From: Thermoplasmatota archaeon
Lineage (GTDB): Archaea; Thermoplasmatota; E2; DHVEG-1
Length of the DNA: 14,500 bases
Reading direction: 5' to 3'
Assembly: GCA_030612095.1 (NCBI GenBank)
Contig: JAUWOO010000031.1
Span: 1 to 14,500, forward strand
Shown here: piece after piece, positions 7,631 to 14,500 of the stretch
Position numbering within the stretch: the first letter of the stretch is position 1
How the letters are laid out: every line of letters begins with the position of its first letter
Notes under the pieces: generated by a model
Seen by the model: the letters and a program-made list of their open reading frames with translations, nothing else
What the model was told of the DNA's origin: nothing
The model's database searches: none
Made by a program: the position numbers and the translations under genes

Positions 7631-7667
7631 AGAGCGTTTTGACAATATGTAAAAATGCCACGAATTG

Positions 7668-7676
7668 TTTAAATAG
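7668..7676 (+). promoter_or_regulatory. Possible internal promoter before the LamG pilin
   Basis: TTTAAATAG in the only sizeable gap of the cluster lies about 26 bases before position 7698, just upstream of the pilin start (ATG 7711, with an in-frame GTG at 7699). A separate promoter would let the pilin be made in larger amounts than the assembly machine. AT-rich context limits confidence. Confidence 0.4.
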
Positions 7677-7710
7677 TAGGATATACAGAGAGTCCTACGT
7701 GGATAGGGAG

Positions 7711-9057
7711 ATGAGGAAATATAACTTCGTTAATAGTAATCATGCAGTTTCAGAAGTAATTGGTGGTTTGACTCTAATTGCGATTTCTGTTGTGATTTTC
7801 TCATCAATGTATGTATATGTATTTCCCCTCCCACTTCCAGCACCAGATTCACATGTAAAATTAATGGGTTATGTGGATGATGACGGAAGTGCAGTAATAA
7901 AACACATGGGCGGTGAACCTTTGAGTACATATAAAATAGACGTGAAAAACGTCAGCGGTACTTTGATCAATTCAGCAGTTTATCAAGGAGATCCATGGGG
8001 AATAGGTGAATGTGTATTTCCTACAATAGAAAGTCCCCTCATGGGGGAAAATGATATGGTGCAAATAATCATCTACAGCATCGATGATGAAGGTGAACAA
8101 CAAATATTTAATGGAATTCTTAAGGGAAAAACTAGTGAAGCTATACCTAATGGAAATCCAATGTTAATATCAAGTCTTAGAACTAACACAATTGAAGAAG
8201 ATTTGATATGTTATAATTATACTATAGTTCCAGATATTGATGCTCTTACATACATCTATAAATGGTTGGTCAATGGAAATTCGCTAGCTGAAATTCTCAT
8301 GCCTTTTGATACAGAAAACACCTCAACAACCAAAGATTACTCAGACAATGGACACGACGGAACTATACACGGTGCTACATGGACAGATAATGGAACAGTA
8401 GGAGGAGCTTATTATTTTGGTGGAGCAAATAATTATATATCACTAGATATGCCCAGTGTTTTTAATGATATATCCATCAATGATTTTACTATTTGTCTAT
8501 GGATAAAAAGTGATGATATTACTGATGATTGGAGAGTAGCATTGATGGCAAGTAAGGATAATAAAAACTTTGTTAAACTTTTCCAATTTGGTACCGAAAT
8601 TCATTTTGGGGTGTGCGAAGATGGAGTTAAAAGAGCGGTAAGAACTGAAAACCTTTCGAGTAACACATGGTATCATATTGCAGGGGTTTGGGATGCAAGT
8701 GAAAAATCGTTATCGCTCTACGCAAATGGAATAACTAGTTCAGAAATCGGTAATAGAAACTATGCAATGGGAGTCGGTGAAGGATTATTAGAACTTGGGC
8801 ATGCATCAGCTAGTAGCAGATTTTGGTATGGTTATATAGATGAGCTTGAAGTATACAATCGTGCTCTCTCCGCGGATCAAATTTATCAAAATTACATATC
8901 TACAAAAGATGGGGATTCCGATAAGAGAGTTGTCGTTTCCGGAGAAACAATCCTTGGAACTGTTTGGCAATGCATTGTCATCCCTAATGATGGCACTCAA
9001 GATGGTACATCAATAGAATCAAATATTTTAAATATTGTGACTTATGGAGGAGAGTGA
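7711..9057 (+). CDS. Archaeal type IV pilin-like protein with a LamG (ConA-like lectin) domain
   Basis: From ATG 7711 the protein has 448 residues. Its N-terminus, MRKYNFVNSNHAVSEVIGG, followed by about 20 hydrophobic residues, matches archaeal pilin N-termini. H11-A12|V13-S14 fits the class III cleavage pattern used by FlaK/PibD peptidases. Residues about 37-150 are a beta-rich head with GxVDDDGSAVIKHMGGEPL. A LamG/concanavalin-A-like domain covers about 195-397 (SDNGHDGTIHGATW at the start, WYHIAGVWDASEKSLSLYANG in the middle, IDELEVYNRALSADQI at the end). It seems inserted into a smaller Ig-like module, whose strands YKWLVNG (about 183) and GTVWQCIVIPNDGTQDG (about 415-431) flank it. This would be a minor pilin or surface adhesin binding glycans or protein. 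In-frame TTG 7639 and GTG 7699 are less likely starts. The stop lies beyond the GGAGGAG site of the next gene. Confidence 0.85.
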   Translation: MRKYNFVNSNHAVSEVIGGLTLIAISVVIFSSMYVYVFPLPLPAPDSHVKLMGYVDDDGSAVIKHMGGEPLSTYKIDVKNVSGTLINSAVYQGDPWGIGECVFPTIESPLMGENDMVQIIIYSIDDEGEQQIFNGILKGKTSEAIPNGNPMLISSLRTNTIEEDLICYNYTIVPDIDALTYIYKWLVNGNSLAEILMPFDTENTSTTKDYSDNGHDGTIHGATWTDNGTVGGAYYFGGANNYISLDMPSVFNDISINDFTICLWIKSDDITDDWRVALMASKDNKNFVKLFQFGTEIHFGVCEDGVKRAVRTENLSSNTWYHIAGVWDASEKSLSLYANGITSSEIGNRNYAMGVGEGLLELGHASASSRFWYGYIDELEVYNRALSADQIYQNYISTKDGDSDKRVVVSGETILGTVWQCIVIPNDGTQDGTSIESNILNIVTYGGE

Positions 9058-9064
9058 TGAGAAA

Positions 9065-11035
9065 ATGAGGGGAATAATATTTGGAAAAAATATTGGAATT
9101 TTTATTGTAATAGGGTTTTTAATATCTACTGTGTTTGTAATATTTCCCCCTGAAAGAGTGAAAGCTGGATCATATGATGGTGAGGATCTTGCACTTGCAA
9201 TTCTTGCCAACCAATCAACATTAGTAAGTTCATCTTATACTGATACTGATCAATCAGGACATAGACAGGCGGCTGTTCTTTCATCCCTTGGAATTATATC
9301 ACCCACCCATGGTTCAACATTCGCATTATTTAGCACAGGTATAGCTGGAGAAGTTCCAGTGACTACAAATGAGGAAAAACCAGGTGATGAGAGGGGAACA
9401 TGGTTTAAAAATAAACATGGATATCCAAGAGATAGTGCTACATTTATAATGACTCTACAGGTGCCAGCATATATGCACTATATTTATTACGATGTACAGT
9501 TTTTCAGTGCAGAATACCCTGAATGGGTAGGTACGGTATATAACGATGAATTAACTATCACTGTGAATTCTCCGTCAAAAGGCATTTCAGAGTACATATT
9601 CGATATCAATAGTGGATATTTTGTTTTAGATTCCAATGGTATACCGGGTACTGGTTTTGATATCTTTGCCCAAAGTGGGGATCCTGGGGGAGTTGACTGG
9701 GTTGATACTACACCAAGAACACCAGGTGCTGATGCAGGTGCTTCCGATCTAGTTCCAATAGGTGGAGTGGTCCATCCTGTTTCTCCACATGAACAGATAA
9801 CGGTAACTATTGATATTCATGATACTGGAGACAATATACTTGACAGTGCTGCTTTCATAGATAATCTTGCGTTCTCTGGATATGCAAAAACAGAGATAGT
9901 TGCAAGAAAAACTGCACAAGATTTGAATGGAGGTGATTTAGAATGCAATGACACTATAAAATATGCAGTAACTATTAGTAATACAGGAACAGCAAATCAA
10001 CAGAATAACCCTGGGAACGAATTTGAAGATTTGATACCAGATAATGCTACATATGTAATAGGTTCAGCCACGGCAACCTTGGGAGCAATAAGTTACAACG
10101 CAGGAGAAAACAAAATAACATGGAATGGTGCAGTACCTGCAGAGAGTAGTGTTTCATTGACATTTAAAGTAACTGTTAATTCCAGCCTAGAGAACGATGC
10201 TTTGATATCCAACCAAGGAACAGTGTACTGGGATAGCAACGAAGATGGGGCAAATGATGAAACCGAATTAACAGATGATCCTCACGTTGATGATGGCATA
10301 GATCTGGATGGGGATGGAGATACAAACGATGATGATCCGACAGATCTTTATGTGGTCGTTTTTGAACCACCACCAACAGTAACTGAAGATTTTTCTGATG
10401 ATATTGCAGGTGGAAAAGCAACACAATCGTATCTTGGTCGAGACTGGTTTGAAACAAGTAGTGGAACAGTTGGAAGCATATTCGAAGTTGTATCAGGCTA
10501 CCATTATCTAACAGATAAGTCTTTCAAAACAAAACTTAGATCCTCTGGTAGCCCTCAGTATTGGCATTATAACCTGACTAATCTTGAAAGTGATATAGAA
10601 TGGTGGGAAATATGCTTTAAATGTGGGAACGCTAGCGAAGAATCCGATCTATGTCTTGATTTCAAAAACAGTGTTGGTAACGACATTGCAAAAATAAAAT
10701 TTGAGTATGTGCAAATGGGAACCGAACCGCCAACGGACTGGGTACTAGAACTAAACTACTGGAATCCTGGCAATGAATGGAATCGCCTATGCTCTGATTT
10801 TTCAGGCGGATACTTATACAACAGCTGGTATAAACTTAGAATCGAGAATTACCCAAGTTATATTGTTTATTCGTTAAACAGAACAGACATCGGGATGATT
10901 TATTCTAAAACAGGCAATCATCTCAGCGCACCTTTCTCCGATCTAGCAAATGTTGAATGGATCAATACAAAGCTTCCTATTGTCTGTCCAATGTTTTTCT
11001 GGGATGATCATAGAATAGGGCTTATAAATGAATAA
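9065..11035 (+). CDS. Secreted multidomain protein: choice-of-anchor-L-like, DUF11, C-terminal jelly-roll-like region
   Basis: From ATG 9065 the protein has 656 residues. The first 34 are a signal peptide (MRGIIFGKN, long hydrophobic stretch, cut after ERVKA). Residues about 36-275 resemble choice-of-anchor L domains, with FFSAEYPEWVGTVYND near 150-165 and SAAFIDNLAFSG at the end. A DUF11 repeat follows (about 277-433), ending in an Asp-rich GIDLDGDGDTNDDD that could bind calcium. The last 220 residues (DWVLELNYW, YNSWYKLRIENYP) look like a beta-sandwich of the ConA/LamG kind. No C-terminal membrane anchor or sorting tail is present, so it is released or held by partners. GGAGGAG at 9046-9052 is 12 bases before this ATG. 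An ATG at 9044 is in frame but would put acidic residues before the signal peptide. Being in the pilus cluster, it may be a pilus-borne adhesin. This role is inferred. Confidence 0.75.
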   Translation: MRGIIFGKNIGIFIVIGFLISTVFVIFPPERVKAGSYDGEDLALAILANQSTLVSSSYTDTDQSGHRQAAVLSSLGIISPTHGSTFALFSTGIAGEVPVTTNEEKPGDERGTWFKNKHGYPRDSATFIMTLQVPAYMHYIYYDVQFFSAEYPEWVGTVYNDELTITVNSPSKGISEYIFDINSGYFVLDSNGIPGTGFDIFAQSGDPGGVDWVDTTPRTPGADAGASDLVPIGGVVHPVSPHEQITVTIDIHDTGDNILDSAAFIDNLAFSGYAKTEIVARKTAQDLNGGDLECNDTIKYAVTISNTGTANQQNNPGNEFEDLIPDNATYVIGSATATLGAISYNAGENKITWNGAVPAESSVSLTFKVTVNSSLENDALISNQGTVYWDSNEDGANDETELTDDPHVDDGIDLDGDGDTNDDDPTDLYVVVFEPPPTVTEDFSDDIAGGKATQSYLGRDWFETSSGTVGSIFEVVSGYHYLTDKSFKTKLRSSGSPQYWHYNLTNLESDIEWWEICFKCGNASEESDLCLDFKNSVGNDIAKIKFEYVQMGTEPPTDWVLELNYWNPGNEWNRLCSDFSGGYLYNSWYKLRIENYPSYIVYSLNRTDIGMIYSKTGNHLSAPFSDLANVEWINTKLPIVCPMFFWDDHRIGLINE

Positions 11036-11066
11036 AAGATTTGTTAAATATTTAGGGTGAGAAAAC

Positions 11067-11771
11067 ATGGCCAGATTATTTGATAGAAATATGTTCATTA
11101 TGCTATTAGCAATAATGATTGGTTTTATCACAATAACCTACTTTGTAGCAGATGTTGTAAACCAATCAAAGATAGATAATTTAACAACAGCCTACATCAC
11201 TGAAATGGAATCTATTGAGAAGATGAATATAAACTTTACAAATAACTTTCTGGAATCCTCGGTTTTGTTAGATACAGCAAGAGAATACCGAGCTTTTGGA
11301 AATTATCATTTCGATTTAGCAAGTTTATTTTTCACCAGTGCACTTTCTGAAAGAAACACCTCAATAATGGAATCGTATAAAAATATTACAATTGACAATT
11401 GTACTAAAGCGATGCCTAAGTATAATATTTCTAGTTTAAACTTCAAAACGGCGTCAAGTTTTTTCGATAATACAAAAAAATATACTGAATATGGTGGCTA
11501 TCTAAAGCTACTTGATCTTTATATTAATTTAACCGAATCTGGTGCTAGGTTAACCATGTTAAGATACAATGCAAGTAAATATCTTAAATATTTGGCGGAA
11601 AATATAACTGTAATAAACGGTTCTGCGGCTTTAGGTAATGTATCGGGTCTAATGAATTTATTCAATGAAACTATGGGTATGTATGGCAGTGAATTGGACA
11701 TTTATGAAGGATACAAAGAAGAGATAGATGAATACGATATAGAGGGTTTTGATCCAAATCGGGAGTCATAA
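11067..11771 (+). CDS. Single-pass surface protein rich in N-glycosylation sequons
   Basis: I do not recognise this 234-residue protein. One membrane segment near the N-terminus (about 9-30, MFIMLLAIMIGFITITYFVADV) follows a basic start (MARLFDRN), so most of the chain should be outside the cell. The outer part is mainly helical and contains twelve N-x-S/T sequons, including NLT, NFT, NTS, NIT, NCT, NIS, NAS, NGS, NVS and NET, a dense array for its length, as seen in heavily glycosylated archaeal surface proteins. It ends in an acidic tail (EEIDEYDIEGFD). GGGTGAG at 11055-11061 is a strong ribosome site 5 bases before ATG 11067, and the gene starts 31 bases after the preceding one. It is probably the last gene of the pilus transcript and may be an anchor or accessory subunit. 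Confidence 0.7.
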   Translation: MARLFDRNMFIMLLAIMIGFITITYFVADVVNQSKIDNLTTAYITEMESIEKMNINFTNNFLESSVLLDTAREYRAFGNYHFDLASLFFTSALSERNTSIMESYKNITIDNCTKAMPKYNISSLNFKTASSFFDNTKKYTEYGGYLKLLDLYINLTESGARLTMLRYNASKYLKYLAENITVINGSAALGNVSGLMNLFNETMGMYGSELDIYEGYKEEIDEYDIEGFDPNRES

Positions 11772-11902
11772 AGCAGCAAAAATCAGTAAAAATAAATGTC
11801 TAAATCTTTACTAGCAAATACAATACTATACACGAAGTACCAGTAGAGAATCCTGTCCGAGTGTTCATATTTTTCAGAATTTTTGCTAAAAGGATATTTT
11901 AC

Positions 11903-11926
11903 TCAAAAAAAGAGGGGTTTTTTTGA
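11903..11926 (+). terminator. Perfect 9-bp A/T hairpin with T-run
   Basis: The arms TCAAAAAAA and TTTTTTTGA are perfect inverted repeats around the loop GAGGGG. The seven-T run on the plus strand would act as a terminator tract for the pilus transcript ending at 11771. The stem is nearly all A-T, so the U-run may matter more than the hairpin. A site 130 bases past the stop is somewhat far. Confidence 0.4.
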
Positions 11927-12035
11927 TGACAAATAGCATTCCAAGCAATTTTGCTTCATCGCCCAGTAAGAGAAACAATTGTCTGTTTTTATGGAAAAAC
12001 AGCATCAGAATAGGGAAAAGATTAAAGAAAGGGAG

Positions 12036-12042
12036 TTATTTA
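12036..12042 (+). promoter_or_regulatory. TATA box of tRNA-Asp
   Basis: TTATTTA is centred 26 bases before position 12065, two bases upstream of the mature tRNA 5' end. The spacing is what archaeal TBP/TFB promoters require. Confidence 0.6.
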
Positions 12043-12066
12043 CCCATCTGCAAAATCAAAGTATTT

Positions 12067-12139
12067 GCCCTGGTAGTGTAGCGGCCTATCATCCTAGCCT
12101 GTCGAGCTAGGGACTCGGATTCAAATTCCGGCCGGGGCG
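12067..12139 (+). tRNA. tRNA-Asp (anticodon GTC)
   Basis: This is a complete 73-base tRNA without encoded CCA and without intron. The acceptor stem GCCCTGG pairs with CCGGGGC, with one T-G pair. The anticodon stem CTAGC/GCTAG holds the loop CTGTCGA, which places GTC at positions 34-36 and reads Asp codons GAC/GAT. The T arm is TCGGA-TTCAAAT-TCCGG, and the discriminator base is G, the identity element expected for tRNA-Asp. The D arm with GTGTAGCGGCCTATCAT is of the archaeal Asp/Glu style. It is flanked by its own TATA box and a T-rich terminator, so it is an independent unit. Confidence 0.97.
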
Positions 12140-12152
12140 TTTTTCAATTTTT
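12140..12152 (+). terminator. T-rich terminator of tRNA-Asp
   Basis: TTTTT-CAA-TTTTT starts directly at the base after the tRNA discriminator, a usual place for archaeal U-tract termination. Confidence 0.6.
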
Positions 12153-12257
12153 ATCGTACCTACCGCATCTCAAATCCAGAATCAGTTTTTTATTGGGATT
12201 TTGGGAATAATTTGGTGAAACGTTTGCAACAAAGTATTATTTAGAACAAAGATAAGA

Positions 12258-12288
12258 GATAATTCCGACAGAAAGTATGTGAATTATC
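12258..12288. repeat. 8-bp inverted repeat upstream of the beta-helix gene
   Basis: GATAATTC (12258-12265) and GAATTATC (12281-12288) are perfect inverted repeats around a 15-base spacer, ending 40 bases before the TATA box of the next gene. This could be a regulator binding site. The surrounding spacer 12153-12327 shows nothing else. Confidence 0.35.
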
Positions 12289-12327
12289 AAAATACTATTT
12301 TCCATTTTGACATTTTTACACATCAGG

Positions 12328-12336
12328 TTTATATAT
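12328..12336 (+). promoter_or_regulatory. Strong TATA promoter of the beta-helix gene
   Basis: TTTATATATAA is the clearest TATA element in the window. Its centre predicts transcription from about 12355-12358, so the message would begin just before the ribosome site GGTGA at 12363-12367. Two near-identical units, GTGACAGATGT (12342) and GTGACGGATGT (12364), lie 22 bases apart around the start point. Confidence 0.7.
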
Positions 12337-12372
12337 AATTAGTGACAGATGTTATCACGATAGGTGACGGAT

Positions 12373-14052
12373 GTGAAGGATACTTTCGTAATGCTGATGA
12401 TGGGAATCATGCTTATTGGTGTTTTTAATGTTTTTTTACCTGTTGAGACATGTGTCGCATCTGGAAACACAATCTACGTCGATGATTCCGGTGGAGCAGA
12501 TTATACAAATATTCAGGATGCTGTTAATGCCGCTAATGACAGTGATACGATATACGTATATAGTGGGACATATAATGAAAATATTTACATAAACAAATCA
12601 TTAAAACTATATGGGCTGGGAAGTTCAACCAAACCACGAATAAATGGTCAACATACACATAAATCAACTGTTGAAGTTATGGCAGACAATGTAAATATTT
12701 CTAATTTTGACATTTACAATCCGGGTCAAACTGCAAGCTATCATGGAATAGCCATTGGTAAAACACAGGAATCAATGACAGATCAATACAATATCTCTAT
12801 TCTCAATTGCTATATAACAGAGTGTTCGATTGGTATTTTGCTAAGAGGGGGTGGGCATTGGGTTGTCAAAAATTGTGAGATATATGAGACTGATGGCGAG
12901 GGAATAAAAGTTATAGGGGCTCAGTCTGAAATTTCTAACAACATAATCAGTAAATGCAATTATGGAATAATATTATCTTATTCCGAAGAGTGCTTATTAT
13001 CCAATAACGACATATATTTAAATTACGAGGATGGAATAAGACTCCAGAGTTCAAGTAATTCAAATACAATTAAATCAAACAAAATTACAAATAATATAGG
13101 ATGGGGAGTAAATGTCTATCTATCAAACTGTAATAATAATATATTTTATCTAAATGATTTTAATGATAATGGTGAAAATGGTCAAGACAAAGGAAATAAC
13201 CAATGGTATTACAACAACGAGGGAAATTATTGGTCCGATTATGACGGAGTTGATGAAAATCCAGAAGATAATATTGGCGACACACCCCATACTATCCCTG
13301 GAGGAAGCAATAAGGATGACTATCCCTTAGGGTACTGGTTAAATTCAAAACCAACTGCAATAAATCCCCCAGAGAGTCAAGAAAATCAAAAGCCGACTGC
13401 TACAATTATCAAACCAAGTCCAACTACTCCAACAACGGCGACATCAGGAGAATCAATATACTTCCACGGTATCGGAACAGACTCTGATGGAACTATTGTG
13501 GAATACATCTGGCGCTCGAGTAAAGATGGTGTTTTTAATGAAAATTCAACATTCACCAAATCTGATTTATCAGTTGGAACACATGCTATATATTTCAAAG
13601 TAAAAGATAACCAAGGAGAATGGTCAAGTGAAGATACTGCAATTCTTGTTATAAATACTAGCTCATCACCTTCGAATGAACCACCAACTCCGGATACAGG
13701 AGGACCATACACAGGATATGTCAATGCAGCAATATCATTTGATGCGTCTAACAGTTCAGATCCCGATGGGGATGACATTGTTTCGTATGAATGGGATTTT
13801 GGTGATGGGAATGGGAACGGAGTGTCTGTTGAGCACACATACAGCTCTATTGGCAACTATACTGTAACTCTAACCGTAACAGATAGTCAAGACAAGACAT
13901 CTACAATTTCCACATATGCTAATATAGTAGTACAAACAACAGTACAACCACCAGATCAAAACGACGATAACGGGGACGATACACCTGGTTTTGAAATATT
14001 CATGGCCATCATTGCAATATCACTTATACTGTTTCTGAAACGGCGTAAATAA
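12373..14052 (+). CDS. Secreted parallel beta-helix (NosD-like) protein with PKD domains and PGF-CTERM tail
   Basis: From GTG 12373 the protein has 559 residues. It starts with a signal peptide (MKDTFVMLMMGIMLIGVFNVF, cut near VAS). A right-handed beta-helix of the NosD/CASH type covers about 31-330, with repeats such as NNIISKCNYGIILSYSEECL and the closing signature GNYWSDYDG then NIGDTPH-TIPGG and DDYPLGYW. A PKD-like domain (about 338-430) and a canonical PKD domain (435-523, SYEWDFGDGNG, VTLTVTD) follow. The end, TPGFE (537-541), a hydrophobic stretch and KRRK, matches the archaeal PGF-CTERM sorting signal that an archaeosortase cuts and replaces by a lipid anchor. This is therefore a cell-surface protein, perhaps a carbohydrate-binding or -cleaving one. 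The catalytic role is unknown. GGTGA five bases before GTG 12373 decides the start. GTG 12364 is in frame but lies inside the ribosome site. Confidence 0.85.
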   Translation: MKDTFVMLMMGIMLIGVFNVFLPVETCVASGNTIYVDDSGGADYTNIQDAVNAANDSDTIYVYSGTYNENIYINKSLKLYGLGSSTKPRINGQHTHKSTVEVMADNVNISNFDIYNPGQTASYHGIAIGKTQESMTDQYNISILNCYITECSIGILLRGGGHWVVKNCEIYETDGEGIKVIGAQSEISNNIISKCNYGIILSYSEECLLSNNDIYLNYEDGIRLQSSSNSNTIKSNKITNNIGWGVNVYLSNCNNNIFYLNDFNDNGENGQDKGNNQWYYNNEGNYWSDYDGVDENPEDNIGDTPHTIPGGSNKDDYPLGYWLNSKPTAINPPESQENQKPTATIIKPSPTTPTTATSGESIYFHGIGTDSDGTIVEYIWRSSKDGVFNENSTFTKSDLSVGTHAIYFKVKDNQGEWSSEDTAILVINTSSSPSNEPPTPDTGGPYTGYVNAAISFDASNSSDPDGDDIVSYEWDFGDGNGNGVSVEHTYSSIGNYTVTLTVTDSQDKTSTISTYANIVVQTTVQPPDQNDDNGDDTPGFEIFMAIIAISLILFLKRRK

Positions 14053-14229
14053 ACCAGAATCAGTATTATTTGTACAAAGGTGAATTGCTTAATACAGGAG
14101 AAATACCTGTTGAACAATGCATATTTTCCCCTTATGTATTCTCTCATTACTTAGTATATCTCAGCCCTTCAAAAACTATTTTGAAATGAAATTAAAATCA
14201 ATAGAAAAGCATATATATCATGAAATACA

Positions 14230-14240
14230 AGATATATATA
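14230..14240 (+). promoter_or_regulatory. TATA box of the last gene
   Basis: AGATATATATA is centred about 26 bases before position 14262, giving a leader of about 26 bases that includes AGGGGAG (14271-14277) ahead of ATG 14288. A second AT run, CATATATATC at 14209, is a weaker alternative. Confidence 0.55.
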
Positions 14241-14287
14241 ATGATAGGAATAAAAATGGTGGGCATATTAAGGGGAGCAACATTATT

Positions 14288-14500
14288 ATGAAAATTATAA
14301 CTTTAGACGATATGTCAAGAGCAATAGCAAATAGAATGGGAATAAATGGAGAGAAAGCTAGGAGAGTTGCCGGATTTGTCATGGATCTATTTGGATATGA
14401 TGACCGCATTATAGATAACATCCTGGAGCCAGAGGATAGGCAACTGTTTTATATTTTAGAATCAGAAGGAATGCTCACAACTGGAAGGGAAGAAACAACC
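14288..14500 (+). CDS. Small DUF6015-like protein, 5' part only
   Basis: The frame is open from ATG 14288 to the window end (71 codons), so the gene is cut by the boundary. AGGGGAG ten bases upstream supports the start. The protein begins MKIITLDDMSRAIANRMGI, continues with KARRVAGFVMDLFGYDDRI and IDNILEPEDRQLFYILESEG, and reaches LTTGREETT. From memory this pattern (a helical N-terminal part, then an EPEDR-LFY-LE-EG-L-T-REE segment) fits the uncharacterised DUF6015 family of Thermoplasmatota and methanogens. The layout suggests a small cytoplasmic, winged-helix-like protein, but no function is known to me. There is no signal peptide. Confidence 0.7.
   Translation, partial: MKIITLDDMSRAIANRMGINGEKARRVAGFVMDLFGYDDRIIDNILEPEDRQLFYILESEGMLTTGREETT

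Larger units (their letters stand above)
11772..12066. other. Non-coding spacer before tRNA-Asp
   Basis: This stretch of 295 bases is AT-rich and holds no convincing gene. It contains the A/T hairpin at 11903-11926, a doubtful 51-codon frame beginning at 11926 that runs into the tRNA, and the tRNA TATA box. Nothing else stands out on either strand. Confidence 0.6.

Noticed and set aside
11926..12081. A 51-codon plus-strand frame starting with ATG after a GAGGGG sequence.
   Set aside because: It runs 15 bases into tRNA-Asp, its ATG lies on the arm of a hairpin that looks like a terminator, and the protein has no recognisable pattern.
12067..12139. tRNA-Asp as a possible integration site for a mobile element.
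   Set aside because: No integrase gene, no duplicated tRNA 3' end and no transposase or terminal repeats were seen anywhere in the window.
13386..13856. A 156-residue minus-strand frame opposite the PKD region.
   Set aside because: It is antisense to a well-supported PKD/PGF-CTERM protein. Its composition mirrors the complementary codons and it lacks a promoter or ribosome site.
14085..14187. A 34-codon plus-strand frame beginning with TTG near 14085 and a weak ACAGG/CCTGT hairpin at 14094-14110.
   Set aside because: The start codon is rare and too close to the ribosome-site-like GGTGA, and the hairpin has only five pairs. Neither is supported.

Overview
The window looks archaeal. Five features point that way: a FlaI-type secretion ATPase with its platform proteins, a FlaK/PibD-type prepilin peptidase, a pilin with an archaeal N-terminus (HAVSEVIGG), a secreted protein ending in a PGF-CTERM-like sorting tail (TPGFE, hydrophobic stretch, KRRK), and AT-rich TATA elements about 26 bp before inferred transcription starts. 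Shine-Dalgarno sites of the GGTGA/GGAGG type are also present. The genome is AT-rich. The set of families fits Thermoplasmatota (Methanomassiliicoccales-like or a related uncultured sediment lineage), but this placement is an inference from family recognition, not from a marker gene.

Left part (1-2526, minus strand): three genes read leftward, a prepilin peptidase, the co-chaperone DnaJ and a small heat-shock protein Hsp20. Each has a plausible TATA element of its own, so they need not form one operon.

Centre (about 2696-11771, plus strand): a divergent, tightly packed cluster for a type IV pilus-like system. It starts with a possible 24-residue leader peptide, then a Lys/Glu-rich soluble coiled-coil protein, the assembly ATPase with a long charged N-terminal extension, two half-size T2SSF platform proteins, a pilin-like protein carrying a LamG lectin-type domain, a large secreted protein (choice-of-anchor-L-like, DUF11 and C-terminal jelly-roll-like regions), and a single-pass surface protein with twelve N-glycosylation sequons. 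No archaellin, FlaH or FlaF/G is seen, so this reads as an adhesion pilus or surface-display machine rather than an archaellum. The divergent peptidase is the natural candidate to process the LamG pilin.

Right part (11772-14500): a spacer with a possible terminator hairpin, a tRNA-Asp (GTC) with a well-placed TATA box and T-rich terminator, then a monocistronic secreted beta-helix/PKD protein with a PGF-CTERM tail behind a strong TATA box, and finally the 5' part of a small protein resembling DUF6015, cut by the window end.

The most interesting material is the pilus cluster: its unrecognised first gene, the leader peptide, and the unusual surface proteins at its 3' end.
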